A stretch of DNA of 64,000 nucleotides from Vibrio panuliri (GTDB lineage: Bacteria; Pseudomonadota; Gammaproteobacteria; Enterobacterales; Vibrionaceae): positions 992,001 to 1,056,000 of the forward strand of contig NZ_AP019654.1 of NCBI RefSeq assembly GCF_009938205.1, given 5' to 3'. The position numbers and the translations under genes were made by a program. The notes under the pieces are model-generated. The model had not been told where the DNA came from and did not search any database. It worked only from the letters and a program-made list of their open reading frames with translations. Positions 37,715 through 47,753 of the stretch are shown piece by piece. The stretch's first letter is position 1. Each line of letters begins with the position of its first letter.

Positions 37715-37747
37715 AAAAAGGTAGATGTGTTTGCATCTACCTTTTTT
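37715..37747. terminator. Bidirectional intrinsic terminator
   Basis: Perfect 13-bp stem AAAAAGGTAGATG/CATCTACCTTTTT with a 6-nt loop, between convergent yeaC and ychJ. Confidence 0.9.
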
Positions 37748-37753
37748 GATCAA

Positions 37754-38245
37754 TTATCCGCAGCACTTCTTAAATTTTTTACCGCTGCCACAAATACAAG
37801 GGTCATTACGGCCGATTTTCAAGTTTTTGAGTGGTTGAGATAGGCGTTCGTCTTCCGCTTGTGGAAACTCGCCATCAATGTAGAACCACGTGCCATCTTC
37901 TCGAACAAAACGAGAACACTCTTCTAGGCAGTATTGTTTTTCATCTTGGTTGAAGAAGGCTTTGAAGGTCACAAACCCCTCATTACTATCGCCGCCATCG
38001 TGCGTCTCTACGACTTCAAGACCGACCCAGTCACTATCGATAGACTCGGCTATTGCTTGTCGTTGTTCTTCCGCATGGCAGCTTGGGTGGTAGGTTTGAA
38101 CGACAAAATCGACTAAGCCAAGCACATGAGCGCTATAACGTGCGCGCATCAGTTGCTCTGGTACAGTGGCATTATTCGGATTTTGATGTATTGGTTGGCA
38201 ACACACATCGTAAGACGACGGGTTTCCGCACGGGCAGTGACTCAT
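37754..38245 (-). CDS. ychJ: YchJ-family SEC-C motif protein
   Basis: 163-residue protein with a Cys cluster at the start (CPCGN...CC) and a C-terminal SEC-C zinc motif ([19 protein letters not shown]). Between them lies a cystatin/NTF2-like domain with RARYSAHV and TYHPSC. YchJ proteins are conserved in Gammaproteobacteria; function unknown. Length equals that of typical YchJ. Confidence 0.88.
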   Translation of the reverse strand: MSHCPCGNPSSYDVCCQPIHQNPNNATVPEQLMRARYSAHVLGLVDFVVQTYHPSCHAEEQRQAIAESIDSDWVGLEVVETHDGGDSNEGFVTFKAFFNQDEKQYCLEECSRFVREDGTWFYIDGEFPQAEDERLSQPLKNLKIGRNDPCICGSGKKFKKCCG

Positions 38246-38314
38246 AAGTTCTACACGATTAAAATTGAATGGAACCGTAAGTGTATTTAGCTGCGAGCAT
38301 CCAGTAAAGCGATT

Positions 38315-39553
38315 CTATTTCGGCTTGATACTCTCAGCTTTCGCATCGACATCCATCAACTCAGCAGTCCAAGCGATAGCCGCATCATAAGCATTAAAGA
38401 CTTGCTCATCATTAAGGCGTAGCCTCTGACCTATGGTGGTCACTTTGTCCCAACGCGCTCGTTCAATGGCTTTGGCTAAGACTAATAGGCCACCTAGCGT
38501 TCCCCGTTTTTCCAATATTGCTCCTTGAACTTCACTATCAACGGGCATTTGGTTAACGACCTGATCCAAAGGTCGATCAAGTAAGCAATCAATTAGTGAG
38601 AACATCCCGGTCAAAAAGGCATGGCTTGACTGAGGCGCTGGTGACACTTGAGTTGCTAACAACTCGCAGAACTTGGCTCTCTGGATAGAGAGACTATATA
38701 AGTAGTCCGGCTTGTCATTGTCGTTGGATGCCAAAGCAACCAACGATATAAATTTGCGTAGCCGATCTTCTCCAAGGTAGACAAGCGCTTGGTGGAAAGA
38801 CTGAATCTTACTTGTGACGTTAGCAGAGGCGTTGACATAACTAAGCAATTTATAGGAAAGAGTGACATCACGCGCGACCAACTTTTCAAGTTGATCAAAA
38901 CGAATCTCGGGTTTAGCAACTTCGACGAGTAGTTGCAATACCGTGAGCATAGATGGCTCCAGCGCTTTCTTTTGTACTACCTCTGGTTTGCTAAAGAAAT
39001 ACCCTTGGAAGTAATCGAAACCCGCATTCTTAGCCAGTTCAAATTCGGCGGCCGTTTCGACTTTTTCAGCGAGGTAGCGCAATCTGTTTTTACCGTGCTG
39101 GCGGATAAATTCTCGAGCATCACCAATGGATATTGTGCGAATGTCAAACTTGATGATGTGTACGTAGGGCAAAAATGGCTGCCATTCTGGAGCTGGGACA
39201 AAATCATCCAACGCAAGCGTATAACCACTATGGTAAAGCTGCTTCACTCTTTGCAGTAACGCATCTGTTGGCGGACAATCTTCTAAAATCTCAATAATTA
39301 AGTTGCTGGGTGGGAAAAGTGAGGGAATATCATCAATTAGGCTTTGATAGGGGAAGTTGATAAAGCCAAGGAGATCACCCAGCGTATCCTGTTTGGTAGT
39401 CAAAATATGATCTGACAACAAGCGAATGGTTGCCAGATCGGCATCGATATTGGGAAAGCTGTTTTTAGGTCCATCCCGAAACAGCAATTCATAACCGATG
39501 GTTTGTTTATCCACGTCCATGATCGGTTGACGTGCGAAATAGGAATACTTCAA
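38315..39553 (-). CDS. EAL-HDOD domain signalling protein
   Basis: 412-residue protein with an N-terminal EAL-type domain (about 1-205) and a C-terminal HDOD domain (about 205-400). The EAL signature is altered to ELL (Glu22 in GYELLFRDG), but several metal/substrate residues persist: FINFP, IIEILED, LALDDF, IIKFD, AEKVET and QGYFFSKP. The canonical DDFGTG loop is replaced by DDFVPA, so phosphodiesterase activity is uncertain. Such YuxH-type proteins regulate motility or biofilm in vibrios. Relevant because a c-di-GMP riboswitch lies at 56285. Confidence 0.88.
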   Translation of the reverse strand: MKYSYFARQPIMDVDKQTIGYELLFRDGPKNSFPNIDADLATIRLLSDHILTTKQDTLGDLLGFINFPYQSLIDDIPSLFPPSNLIIEILEDCPPTDALLQRVKQLYHSGYTLALDDFVPAPEWQPFLPYVHIIKFDIRTISIGDAREFIRQHGKNRLRYLAEKVETAAEFELAKNAGFDYFQGYFFSKPEVVQKKALEPSMLTVLQLLVEVAKPEIRFDQLEKLVARDVTLSYKLLSYVNASANVTSKIQSFHQALVYLGEDRLRKFISLVALASNDNDKPDYLYSLSIQRAKFCELLATQVSPAPQSSHAFLTGMFSLIDCLLDRPLDQVVNQMPVDSEVQGAILEKRGTLGGLLVLAKAIERARWDKVTTIGQRLRLNDEQVFNAYDAAIAWTAELMDVDAKAESIKPK

Positions 39554-39626
39554 TTATCAATCAACTCTTTGTTTTACAAAGGTGATAATAAGCAGAATCG
39601 GAATATTTGCTTTGAACTAGTTCAAA

Positions 39627-40364
39627 CTACGGATTTCCCGTACAGAAAGGGCGGGTTTCTAAACTGAAATTATTTGCGTTACAGCACAATATTGAGCCTT
39701 GTTCATACCAATCACCCAGAACAATACGTGTCATTTCTTGTCCATCAACAGCGAAAGTGTGAACGTTAGGTCGATGAGTATGACCATGGATCATTAGATC
39801 AGCGTGATGTTGCAACAGCACTTTTTCTACTTCGCTTTGTGTTACATCCATGATGTCAAACGACTTGTCTTTTTTGGTATCGCGAGCGTCAGACTGGACT
39901 TTGCGCACAATGGGTCTTTTGGCCGCCATTGGTAAGCGATTGAACAACCATTGCAACCAAGGTTGATTCACTTTAGCTCTAAAGGCGAGATATTGATGAT
40001 CGTCAGTACAGAGTGTGTCACCGTGCAGAATGACGGCTTTGCGTCCATAGAGATCAATCACCGTTTCGTCACCAAGTAATACCATACCCGTTTGTTTGGC
40101 AAAGCGTTTACCGACTAAGAAGTCACGATTTCCTTTGGTGAAAAAACAGGGTACGCCACTGTCTGTCAGGCGCTTAAATTCAGCTCGAACGCGTTTGGCG
40201 AACTCGCTGTTGTCATCGTCGCCAATCCAGAAATCAAACAGATCACCTAAAACATACAAGGCATCGGCATGGATGGCTTCCTCACGCATAAAGCGTTCGA
40301 AACAAGCATTAATGTCAGGCGTGTCGGCTGATAAATGTAGGTCGGAAATAAATAGTGTGGTCAT
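39627..40364 (-). CDS. lpxH: UDP-2,3-diacylglucosamine hydrolase
   Basis: 245-residue calcineurin-like phosphoesterase that makes lipid X in lipid A synthesis at the inner membrane. Metal motifs FISDLHLS, GDLFDFWIGDD, GNRDFLVG and HGHTHRP are all present. It lies downstream of ppiB on the same strand, as in many gammaproteobacteria (ppiB-lpxH). Confidence 0.95.
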   Translation of the reverse strand: MTTLFISDLHLSADTPDINACFERFMREEAIHADALYVLGDLFDFWIGDDDNSEFAKRVRAEFKRLTDSGVPCFFTKGNRDFLVGKRFAKQTGMVLLGDETVIDLYGRKAVILHGDTLCTDDHQYLAFRAKVNQPWLQWLFNRLPMAAKRPIVRKVQSDARDTKKDKSFDIMDVTQSEVEKVLLQHHADLMIHGHTHRPNVHTFAVDGQEMTRIVLGDWYEQGSILCCNANNFSLETRPFCTGNP

Positions 40365-40375
40365 AGTTGTAAAAG

Positions 40376-40400
40376 AAAAGAAGGGTGATAAACACCCTTC
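40376..40400 (-). terminator. Intrinsic terminator of ppiB
   Basis: Perfect 8-bp stem GAAGGGTG/CACCCTTC (loop of 5) followed by a T-rich tract on the minus strand, between ppiB and lpxH. Some read-through to lpxH is likely given conserved order. Confidence 0.75.
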
Positions 40401-40409
40401 TTAAATCGA

Positions 40410-40904
40410 TTATTCTTCGATAGTAGTGCCAGTGATAACCACGTCTTCTAGTGGTACATCTTGGTGCATGCCGTAAGAGCCAGTGCTCACACCTTTGATT
40501 TTTTCAACGATGTCCATGCCTTCTACTACTTCACCGAATACACAGTAACCCCAACCATCTAGGCTTTCGCTGCGGAAGTCTAGGAAAGTGTTGTTGTTCA
40601 CGTTGATGAAGAACTGAGAGCTAGCAGAGTGCGGCTCCATAGTACGAGCCATAGCAAGCGTGCCTACTTTGTTGCTTAGACCGTTGTTTGCTTCGTTCTT
40701 AATTGGTGCACGAGTTGCCTTCTCACGAAGACCTGACTCCATACCACCACCTTGAATCATGAAACCATCGATAACACGGTGGAATAGCGTGTTGTCGTAG
40801 AAACCATCACGGCAGTACTGTAGGAAGTTTGCACTTGTTTCCGGTGCTTTTTCTTCATTTAGCTGAATTTTGATATCACCAAAATTAGTGTGAAGGGTGA
40901 TCAT
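40410..40904 (-). CDS. ppiB: Peptidyl-prolyl cis-trans isomerase B (cyclophilin)
   Basis: 164-residue cytosolic cyclophilin catalysing proline isomerisation. Conserved segments [41 protein letters not shown]. No signal peptide, which distinguishes it from PpiA. It is divergent from cysS, as in E. coli. Confidence 0.95.
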   Translation of the reverse strand: MITLHTNFGDIKIQLNEEKAPETSANFLQYCRDGFYDNTLFHRVIDGFMIQGGGMESGLREKATRAPIKNEANNGLSNKVGTLAMARTMEPHSASSQFFINVNNNTFLDFRSESLDGWGYCVFGEVVEGMDIVEKIKGVSTGSYGMHQDVPLEDVVITGTTIEE

Positions 40905-41105
40905 GATTATATCCTTAACCTTTGTTTTTGATTTGAGCTTGAGATTCTAACTTAACTTTTCCGACATTAATACGCGAAAAGCAGTGAATCAGACTTGAGT
41001 ATAGGTGTTAATGATGGCTTTTTGAGCGATTGAGGGATTACTTAAAACAGGATGACTTGATATACTAGGTAACCATTTTATTTCACTCAAATAAGCATAG
41101 AGATC

Positions 41106-42488
41106 ATGTTAAAGATATATAACACACTCACAAGACAGAAAGAGGAATTCAAACCAATCAATGCTGGCAAAGTTGGCATGTATGTCTGTGGGGTAACCAT
41201 TTATGATCTCTGTCATATTGGTCACGGTCGCACTTTCGTTTCTTTCGATGTTGTGTCTCGTTACCTACGCTACTTGGGTTACGATTTAACATTTGTACGT
41301 AATATCACTGATATTGACGACAAAATCATCAAGCGTGCAAACGAAAACAACGAGAGTTGCGATTCTTTGACAGAGCGTTTGATCGGCGAAATGTACACCG
41401 ATTTTGATGCGCTGAACATCAAGCGCCCAGACGTTGAGCCACGCGCGACACAGTTTATTCAAGAGATCATTGAACTGGTTGAAACCTTAATTCAACGTGG
41501 TTTTGCTTACGTTGCAGATAACGGCGACGTGATGTTTGAAGTTGGCAAGTTTGATGAATACGGCAAACTGTCTAAGCAAGATCTTGAGCAGCTACAAGCT
41601 GGCGCTCGTGTTGATATTGAAACGGCAAAACGCAGCCCGCTAGACTTCGTTCTATGGAAAATGTCTAAACCAGGCGAACCAACTTGGGAATCGCCATGGG
41701 GCCCAGGTCGTCCAGGTTGGCACATTGAGTGTTCAGCAATGAACTCATCAATCCTTGGTAACCACTTTGATATTCACGGTGGCGGTTCAGATCTTCAGTT
41801 CCCACACCATGAAAACGAAATTGCTCAGTCTTGCTGTGCGCATGATACCCAGTATGTAAATACTTGGATGCATAGCGGCATGGTGATGGTTGATAAAGAA
41901 AAAATGTCTAAGTCATTAGGCAACTTCTTCACGATTCGCGATGTATTGGGTCACTACGATGCTGAAACTGTTCGCTACTTCCTAATGTCTGGTCACTACC
42001 GCAGCCAGCTAAACTACAGTGAAGAGAACCTCAACCAAGCACGTGCTTCATTAGAGCGTCTATACACGTCACTACGTGGTCTTGACTTGTCAGTAGCGCC
42101 AGCAGGTGGCGAAGAGTACGTAACTCGCTTTACTGAAGCGATGAACGATGACTTCAATACACCAGAAGCTTACTCAGTGTTGTTTGATATGGCGCGTGAG
42201 ATCAACCGTCTTAAGACAGAAAACCAAGAGCAAGCAAGTGCACTTGGCGCATTAATGCGTGAGTTGGCCGATGTGATCGGTATTCTTCATCAAGACCCAG
42301 AAGCTTTCCTAAAAGGCGATGCAGGCAGTGATGATGAAGTGGCTGAAATTGAAGCATTAATCAAGCTACGTAACGATTCTCGTGCAGCGAAAGATTGGGC
42401 CAATGCAGATATGGCGCGCGACAAGCTAAATGAGATGGGTATTGAGCTAGAGGATGGTGCGGAAGGTACAACCTGGCGCCGCAAATAG
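41106..42488 (+). CDS. cysS: Cysteinyl-tRNA synthetase
   Basis: 460-residue class I synthetase charging tRNA-Cys. The HIGH motif is HIGHGRTF (about residues 37-44), the KMSKS motif is [10 protein letters not shown], and Zn ligands are visible in [15 protein letters not shown] and HHENEIAQS. Full length. Terminated by the hairpin at 42561. Confidence 0.97.
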   Translation: MLKIYNTLTRQKEEFKPINAGKVGMYVCGVTIYDLCHIGHGRTFVSFDVVSRYLRYLGYDLTFVRNITDIDDKIIKRANENNESCDSLTERLIGEMYTDFDALNIKRPDVEPRATQFIQEIIELVETLIQRGFAYVADNGDVMFEVGKFDEYGKLSKQDLEQLQAGARVDIETAKRSPLDFVLWKMSKPGEPTWESPWGPGRPGWHIECSAMNSSILGNHFDIHGGGSDLQFPHHENEIAQSCCAHDTQYVNTWMHSGMVMVDKEKMSKSLGNFFTIRDVLGHYDAETVRYFLMSGHYRSQLNYSEENLNQARASLERLYTSLRGLDLSVAPAGGEEYVTRFTEAMNDDFNTPEAYSVLFDMAREINRLKTENQEQASALGALMRELADVIGILHQDPEAFLKGDAGSDDEVAEIEALIKLRNDSRAAKDWANADMARDKLNEMGIELEDGAEGTTWRRK

Positions 42489-42560
42489 CATCGACGTCCT
42501 TCTTGAAGTTGTAGTCATGATGCCTGCAGCGTCAATGAAGGAACAGATAAACGAATTTTT

Positions 42561-42587
42561 AGGGCTGAACTGTCAGCCCTTTTTTTT
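42561..42587 (+). terminator. Intrinsic terminator of cysS
   Basis: Perfect 8-bp stem AGGGCTGA/TCAGCCCT with an ACTG loop and an eight-T run. It lies just upstream of the tdk RBS, so tdk probably has its own promoter or depends on read-through. Confidence 0.9.
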
Positions 42588-42618
42588 ACCAAATTTAGAA
42601 TTTAACAGGAATATTTCT

Positions 42619-43197
42619 GTGGCACAGATGTACTTCTATTACTCAGCGATGAACGCTGGGAAATCAACCACGCTTCTACAATCGTCATTTAACTATCAAG
42701 AGCGTGGTATGAACCCACTGATCTTTACCGCTGCTTTAGATAACCGTTATGGCGTTGGTAAAGTGAGTTCTCGAATCGGTCTACAATCTGAAGCGCACTT
42801 ATTCCAAGCTGAGACGGACTTATTTAAAACCATCGCCGAGCTTAATGAACAAGAGAAACGTCACTGTATTTTAATTGATGAATGCCAGTTTTTGTCGAAA
42901 GAACAGGTTTATCAACTCACTGAAGTGGTAGATAAATTACATATTCCAGTACTTTGCTACGGTTTGCGTACTGACTTTTTAGGTGAGTTGTTTGAAGGCA
43001 GTAAATACCTACTATCGTGGGCAGATAAACTGGTTGAGCTGAAAACCATTTGTCACTGCGGTCGCAAAGCGAACATGGTTATTCGCACGGATGAGCATGG
43101 CAATGCGATTAAAGAAGGTGACCAAGTGGCGATTGGTGGCAACGACCGTTATGTGTCGGTTTGTCGTCAGCACTATAAAGAGGCGCTTGGTAAGTAA
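42619..43197 (+). CDS. tdk: Thymidine kinase
   Basis: 192-residue ATP-dependent kinase of the pyrimidine salvage pathway. Walker A NAGKSTTL (about residues 12-19), ILIDECQFL with the Walker B/catalytic Glu, and a Zn-binding lasso with CHC and a later Cys pair (SVCRQH). I chose the GTG at 42619 because AGGA lies 8 nt upstream and [17 protein letters not shown] is the family N-terminus; the longer frame runs back through cysS and its terminator. Confidence 0.93.
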   Translation: MAQMYFYYSAMNAGKSTTLLQSSFNYQERGMNPLIFTAALDNRYGVGKVSSRIGLQSEAHLFQAETDLFKTIAELNEQEKRHCILIDECQFLSKEQVYQLTEVVDKLHIPVLCYGLRTDFLGELFEGSKYLLSWADKLVELKTICHCGRKANMVIRTDEHGNAIKEGDQVAIGGNDRYVSVCRQHYKEALGK

Positions 43198-43284
43198 TTG
43201 CCACGCCGTTTGAGTGTTAGTTTCAGTAGGCCTCATAACATTGCTAAGGTGTTTTGAGGCATGCAGCACTAAGCTGACAGGTAC

Positions 43285-43314
43285 AAAAAACGGAGCACTT
43301 GGCTCCGTTTTTTG
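43285..43314. terminator. Bidirectional intrinsic terminator
   Basis: Perfect stem AAAAACGGAGC/GCTCCGTTTTT with an ACTTG loop, between the convergent tdk and infA genes. Confidence 0.9.
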
Positions 43315-43334
43315 TTGTATTCGGTAATCTGAGA

Positions 43335-43553
<219 letters not shown>

Positions 43554-43634
43554 CTAATCCTCTTTAAATAAATGGGCGTTTTTATCAGGTATTCGAAGCT
43601 GATAAAAATGAATTAAGCAAAGTTGGGGCGTATT

Positions 43635-44333
43635 CTACCCTCGCCACGATTGATTTACTAGCCTTTGATGAGGATGAAAGCGGACTTTGTAGTTCATCGC
43701 TGGACATTCATCGATCTGATAGCCGAGATAAAGCCACTGTTTGCCTTGTTGTCGGCAGTATTCAATTTGCAACAAAACCCCAAGTGTACCAAGCGATAGT
43801 GGATGGTTAGGGTCAAAAAAGGTATAGAAAGCGCTGGCACTGTTGGAGAGCAGGTCAGTCACTGCAATACCAATTAGTCGCTGGTCTTCATAGAGGTGTA
43901 AATATTGGGTATTTAACCAATTACAGTGGCTAAACTGTTCAAAACTCTGGCGGTTTGGAGGGTACATTGTGCCGGAGTGATGGCGGGATTCAATATAACT
44001 GGCATAGAGTTCATACCAGTTTTCATCAAGATCTTCTTTTAGTTGCCAAGTAATCGCGCTGGCCTTGTTTAGCAGACGCTTTTGGCTACGTGAGGGCTGA
44101 AATTGATGAGCTGCGACTCGAATGGGTTCGCAAGCCTCACAAGCTTGGCATAGCGGTTTATAGATGGTGTCGCCACTACGGCGAAAACCATTTGCCAGCA
44201 ATACTTCGTAGTTAGATGAGGTGTGTAGCGTGGGGTCGAGCGCCACCGCCACCCGCTCTTGCCGTCCCGGAAGGTAGCTACAAGGGTGGTTATCGGTTAA
44301 ACCAATTCTAATGTGTTGTATATCAGAGCTCAT
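43635..44333 (-). CDS. bpt: Aspartate/glutamate leucyltransferase
   Basis: 232-residue N-end-rule enzyme that adds Leu to proteins with N-terminal Asp or Glu, marking them for ClpS/ClpAP. Family segments: CSYLPGRQERVAVALDP, a Cys-rich CQACEACEPIRV and YIDECPAMNYKV-like GYQIDECPAMNYK. ATG 44333 has GAGGAG upstream and overlaps the aat stop by one base, so the two are coupled. Fourteen extra upstream residues are chance. Confidence 0.93.
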   Translation of the reverse strand: MSSDIQHIRIGLTDNHPCSYLPGRQERVAVALDPTLHTSSNYEVLLANGFRRSGDTIYKPLCQACEACEPIRVAAHQFQPSRSQKRLLNKASAITWQLKEDLDENWYELYASYIESRHHSGTMYPPNRQSFEQFSHCNWLNTQYLHLYEDQRLIGIAVTDLLSNSASAFYTFFDPNHPLSLGTLGVLLQIEYCRQQGKQWLYLGYQIDECPAMNYKVRFHPHQRLVNQSWRG

Positions 44334-45049
44334 TATTGCTCCTCGGCCTGTACTAACCACTGCGGTTGAAAGCACTGTTTATCAACCGCTTGCTGTCTTA
44401 AGGATAGCAGGCTTTTGATAAAGTCTTCACGTGGTAATTCAAATGCACCTAACGATTGGGTGTGATCATTAAGTACTTGGCAATCAATGAGCTTTCCACC
44501 GTATTGCTTAAAATGGTCGCAGAAATACCATAAGGCGATTTTCGATGCGTTACTTTGCAGGCTAAACATCGATTCCCCGCAAAACAGCTGACCAACCGAC
44601 AGGCCATAAAGCCCACCTATAAGCTGGTTTTGTTGCCATACTTCTACAGAGTGGCAATGACCAAGTTGCGCCAGTTGTTTATAGGCATCACGCATTTCCT
44701 CGTTGATCCAAGTTTCTTCGGCACTTCGAAGCGCAGCACAGTGATCAATGACTTGGTCAAACGCTCGGTTAATACTGACCTGATATTGATGCTTACGCTG
44801 AAATTTTTTGACACTTCTGGCGGGTTTAAATGTCTTAGGATCAAACACCGCGCGTTGTGATGGACTCCACCATAAAATAGGTTCATCAGGTCCATACCAA
44901 GGGAATATGCCATTGTGGTAAGCTGTGACCAAACGTGCAGATGACAGATCTCCGCCAAAAGCCAGCAACCCATTTGGGTCGTCAAGTGCTTCAAATGGAG
45001 AAGGAAAGCTCAAATTGTTACTATCGAGTTCTGTCAGATATATAGCCAT
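44333..45049 (-). CDS. aat: Leucyl/phenylalanyl-tRNA-protein transferase
   Basis: 238-residue enzyme adding Leu or Phe to proteins with N-terminal Lys or Arg. Conserved FPSPFEALDDPNGLLAFGGDLS, NGIFPWYGPDEPILWWSPS, GGLYGLSVGQLFCGESMFS. Forms the aat-bpt-infA cluster with its downstream neighbours, linking the two N-end-rule transferases. Confidence 0.96.
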   Translation of the reverse strand: MAIYLTELDSNNLSFPSPFEALDDPNGLLAFGGDLSSARLVTAYHNGIFPWYGPDEPILWWSPSQRAVFDPKTFKPARSVKKFQRKHQYQVSINRAFDQVIDHCAALRSAEETWINEEMRDAYKQLAQLGHCHSVEVWQQNQLIGGLYGLSVGQLFCGESMFSLQSNASKIALWYFCDHFKQYGGKLIDCQVLNDHTQSLGAFELPREDFIKSLLSLRQQAVDKQCFQPQWLVQAEEQ

Positions 45050-45064
45050 TAGAGGAGTCGAGTT

Positions 45065-45523
45065 ATGTTGAAGAAGTGGGTATGGATATTATTGATTTTT
45101 CCTCTATTTGCCAATGCAGCATACCAACGGAATGTTGCCCGTCCAGTAAATGAGGTTGTGTTTGGGAAGGTCGATTCAGTTCGCTATCTTACCCAGCAAG
45201 ATATTGTGAAGGCAGAAAGCAACGGTTGGGAAACCTTTTTGGGTGCGGTTGTCGGCGGTTTAATTGGTAATCAGTTCGGTGGCGGTACAGGCCGTGAAGT
45301 GGCAACTGCTGTCGGTGCCGTAGCAGGTGCGAGTATTGCGCGAAATCGAGCTAATCAGAGTTATCGTGTTGAATATCGTCTGGTTGAGTTGTTAATTCAA
45401 ACCGAAGACAAACGCTTGATAAACGTGATTCAAGACGTCGATAGCAACATGATATTTCAGCGTGGGGATCGCGTTCGTATTTTGTACTTTAACGATGGTG
45501 TTAGGGTCGATAGGGAGTATTAG
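45065..45523 (+). CDS. Glycine-zipper 2TM outer-membrane-type protein
   Basis: 152-residue exported protein: signal peptide ending near FANAAY, then a glycine-zipper segment GAVVGGLIGNQFGGGTGREVATAVGAVAGASIA (described at about residues 60-95) like the Rickettsia 17-kDa antigen/SlyB family, and a beta-rich C-terminus. There is no lipobox Cys, unlike SlyB. The function is probably envelope integrity; unproven. It is divergent from aat. Confidence 0.8.
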   Translation: MLKKWVWILLIFPLFANAAYQRNVARPVNEVVFGKVDSVRYLTQQDIVKAESNGWETFLGAVVGGLIGNQFGGGTGREVATAVGAVAGASIARNRANQSYRVEYRLVELLIQTEDKRLINVIQDVDSNMIFQRGDRVRILYFNDGVRVDREY

Positions 45524-45535
45524 ATTACCGCTTGA

Positions 45536-45566
45536 AAGTAAAACCAGATTAACTCTGGTTTTACTT
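45536..45566 (+). terminator. Intrinsic terminator of the glycine-zipper gene
   Basis: Perfect 13-bp stem AAGTAAAACCAGA/TCTGGTTTTACTT with a 5-nt loop. Confidence 0.8.
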
Positions 45567-45647
45567 GGGCTTTTTCGATAGTCTGAAACGACGAAGAATT
45601 TTTCATCGCTCTTATGGAAGTGAGCGAGCAAGGAATAGTAGTTTTTA

Positions 45648-46928
45648 ATGGAAAGCCTTACGTTACAACCAATCAATAAAGTCGATGGTGAGGTTAACTT
45701 ACCTGGGTCAAAAAGTGTCTCGAATCGCGCGCTGTTATTGGCCGCCTTAGCAAGAGGCACCACGCGTCTTACCAACCTTCTCGATAGTGACGATATCCGT
45801 CACATGCTTAATGCGCTTACTCAGCTGGGTGTCAATTACACCCTATCAGCAGACAAAACAGTTTGCGAAGTAGAAGGCTTAGGTGGGTCGTTCCATTCAT
45901 CTCAAGCTCTAGAGCTGTTTTTGGGTAATGCTGGTACGGCAATGCGCCCATTGGCGGCTGCGCTTTGTCTTGGTGAAGGAGAGTTCGTCCTCACTGGTGA
46001 ACCGCGCATGAAAGAGCGTCCAATTGGTCACTTGGTTGATGCGCTGCGTCAAGCCGGTGCTCAAATTGAGTACCTCGAGAATGACAACTACCCACCGCTG
46101 AAGATTCTAGGAACAGGGTTAAATGGAGGTACGGTAGAAATTGATGGCTCTATCTCCAGCCAATTTTTAACCGCGTTCTTGATGTCTGCCCCATTAGCAA
46201 AAGACGATGTGACAATCAAAATTGTGGGTGACTTAGTGTCTAAACCATATATCGATATCACTTTGCATATTATGGCGCAGTTTGGCGTTGAGGTAGAGAA
46301 TCGTGATTATCAAGAATTTGTGATTCGAGCTGGTCAACAGTATGTATCTCCAGGCGATTTTCTTGTTGAGGGTGATGCGTCTTCTGCCTCGTACTTTTTA
46401 GCTGCTGCCGCAATTAAAGGAGGCGCTATCAAGGTCACAGGGATTGGCAAAAATAGTATCCAAGGTGATATTCAATTTGCTGATGCACTTGAAAAAATGG
46501 GCGCTGAAATCGAATGGGGTGATGATTACGTCATCTCTCGTGTGGGTGAGCTCAAAGCGGTTGATTTGGATTTTAACCATATCCCCGATGCTGCCATGAC
46601 GATTGCGACTACCGCCTTGTTTGCTAAGGGTACGACTGCGATTCGCAATGTGTATAACTGGCGCGTTAAAGAGACGGACCGTTTGGCTGCGATGGCGACA
46701 GAGTTGCGTAAAGTGGGGGCTCAAGTTGAAGAGGGTCACGACTACATTATTGTGACACCGCCAGCTCAATTAACCCACGCTGCGATAGACACTTATGACG
46801 ACCATCGTATGGCGATGTGTTTCTCTCTGGTTGCGTTGAGCGACACGCCAGTCACCATCAACGATCCGAAATGTACTTCAAAAACTTTCCCGGATTACTT
46901 TGAGAAGTTGGCATCGCTTAGCTGCTAA
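45648..46928 (+). CDS. aroA: 5-enolpyruvylshikimate-3-phosphate synthase
   Basis: 426-residue enzyme joining shikimate-3-phosphate and PEP in aromatic amino-acid synthesis. Typical motifs [44 protein letters not shown] and [11 protein letters not shown]. Class I type, hence expected to be glyphosate sensitive. It is not next to serC here, unlike E. coli. Confidence 0.96.
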   Translation: MESLTLQPINKVDGEVNLPGSKSVSNRALLLAALARGTTRLTNLLDSDDIRHMLNALTQLGVNYTLSADKTVCEVEGLGGSFHSSQALELFLGNAGTAMRPLAAALCLGEGEFVLTGEPRMKERPIGHLVDALRQAGAQIEYLENDNYPPLKILGTGLNGGTVEIDGSISSQFLTAFLMSAPLAKDDVTIKIVGDLVSKPYIDITLHIMAQFGVEVENRDYQEFVIRAGQQYVSPGDFLVEGDASSASYFLAAAAIKGGAIKVTGIGKNSIQGDIQFADALEKMGAEIEWGDDYVISRVGELKAVDLDFNHIPDAAMTIATTALFAKGTTAIRNVYNWRVKETDRLAAMATELRKVGAQVEEGHDYIIVTPPAQLTHAAIDTYDDHRMAMCFSLVALSDTPVTINDPKCTSKTFPDYFEKLASLSC

Positions 46929-46959
46929 GCTCGAGAGAGTCGGGAATCTCAAAAATAAT

Positions 46960-46990
46960 AAAGGCTGACATAGTGTCAGCCTTTTCTTTT
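46960..46990. terminator. Intrinsic terminator of aroA
   Basis: Perfect 11-bp stem AAAGGCTGACA/TGTCAGCCTTT with a TAG loop and T-rich tail, between convergent aroA and yciN. Confidence 0.9.
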
Positions 46991-47031
46991 AAGCGAAACA
47001 AAGCTTGGCTTTGCGTTCCCTTAGAAAGCAA

Positions 47032-47280
47032 TTAGTTTTCTAAGGTAAATTCTTTTGAAAGCTGATGCGCTAAGTACTTAAACATGTTAAATACCGCGGT
47101 AGTTTTGCTAGTCGGTAGACCATTGTCGTCAAGGAAGTAGTTTCCTTTAAAAACCAGAACGTCGTCTTTTTCTTCTACACTATCAGCACGCATACCATCG
47201 ATATAATCGTCATGCTCTTGAATGATTTGGTTGGCGATCAGGAGTAGGTCGAATGTGGAAATTACTTTTTTATCGCTCAT
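47032..47280 (-). CDS. yciN: YciN-family protein (DUF2498)
   Basis: 82-residue small cytosolic protein matching YciN: LLIANQIIQEHDDYI, VLVFKGNYFLDDNGLPT and TTAVFNMFKYLAHQLS. Function unknown. It is divergent from topA, the same neighbour as in E. coli. Confidence 0.9.
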   Translation of the reverse strand: MSDKKVISTFDLLLIANQIIQEHDDYIDGMRADSVEEKDDVLVFKGNYFLDDNGLPTSKTTAVFNMFKYLAHQLSKEFTLEN

Positions 47281-47426
47281 TGAATTTACCTTACGCTTTG
47301 ATTTAGGGCGAGATGGGGTGCGATTTTAAAGCGAAAAAAACGGAAATGCCAATGACTTGCCGCAATTAATCGACAACTCATATCGCTATCTTTTTGTAAT
47401 AAAAGAAGGAAAATGTTTGTGACGGG

Positions 47427-47585
47427 CTACATAAATCTGTTTAATCCATTGGCGGAGATATTAGCCACGCGTTTAGTATGTGGCACTTCGAACATGGCAC
47501 GTCCATGCACGATAGCTAAATTGTTCAACTCTATTTGGCTATCAAACCATTGCTCGATATAGTCTGCGCATTGAAGTAAAACGGT
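47427..47585 (-). pseudogene. Protein-like remnant upstream of topA
   Basis: Within the 473-nt yciN-topA gap, the minus strand has a 52-codon open stretch bounded by stops at both ends. It reads like real protein (LQCADYIEQWFDSQIELNN, AIVHGRAMFEVPHTKRVA), with no plausible start, and I cannot assign it. It looks like the C-terminal remnant of a decayed gene. The rest of the gap shows no other gene. Confidence 0.4.
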
Positions 47586-47753
47586 CTAAACCTTGTAGGG
47601 GCGAGATCGATGATTTGTCGAGCAGTCAAGATTGATTTTCAAAAAAGATATTGATCTTCTAGCAATCTCGCTCAATAGTAAAAAAAGAAGCAATGTTTTA
47701 GGTATGTTGTGCGATAAAATCGCATCAGTCATTAAAGGACACTAGAGTCAGTT

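Noticed and set aside
42454..42618. N-terminal extension of thymidine kinase reaching into cysS
   Set aside because: It would run through the cysS stop region and its intrinsic terminator; GTG 42619 with AGGA upstream gives the family N-terminus.
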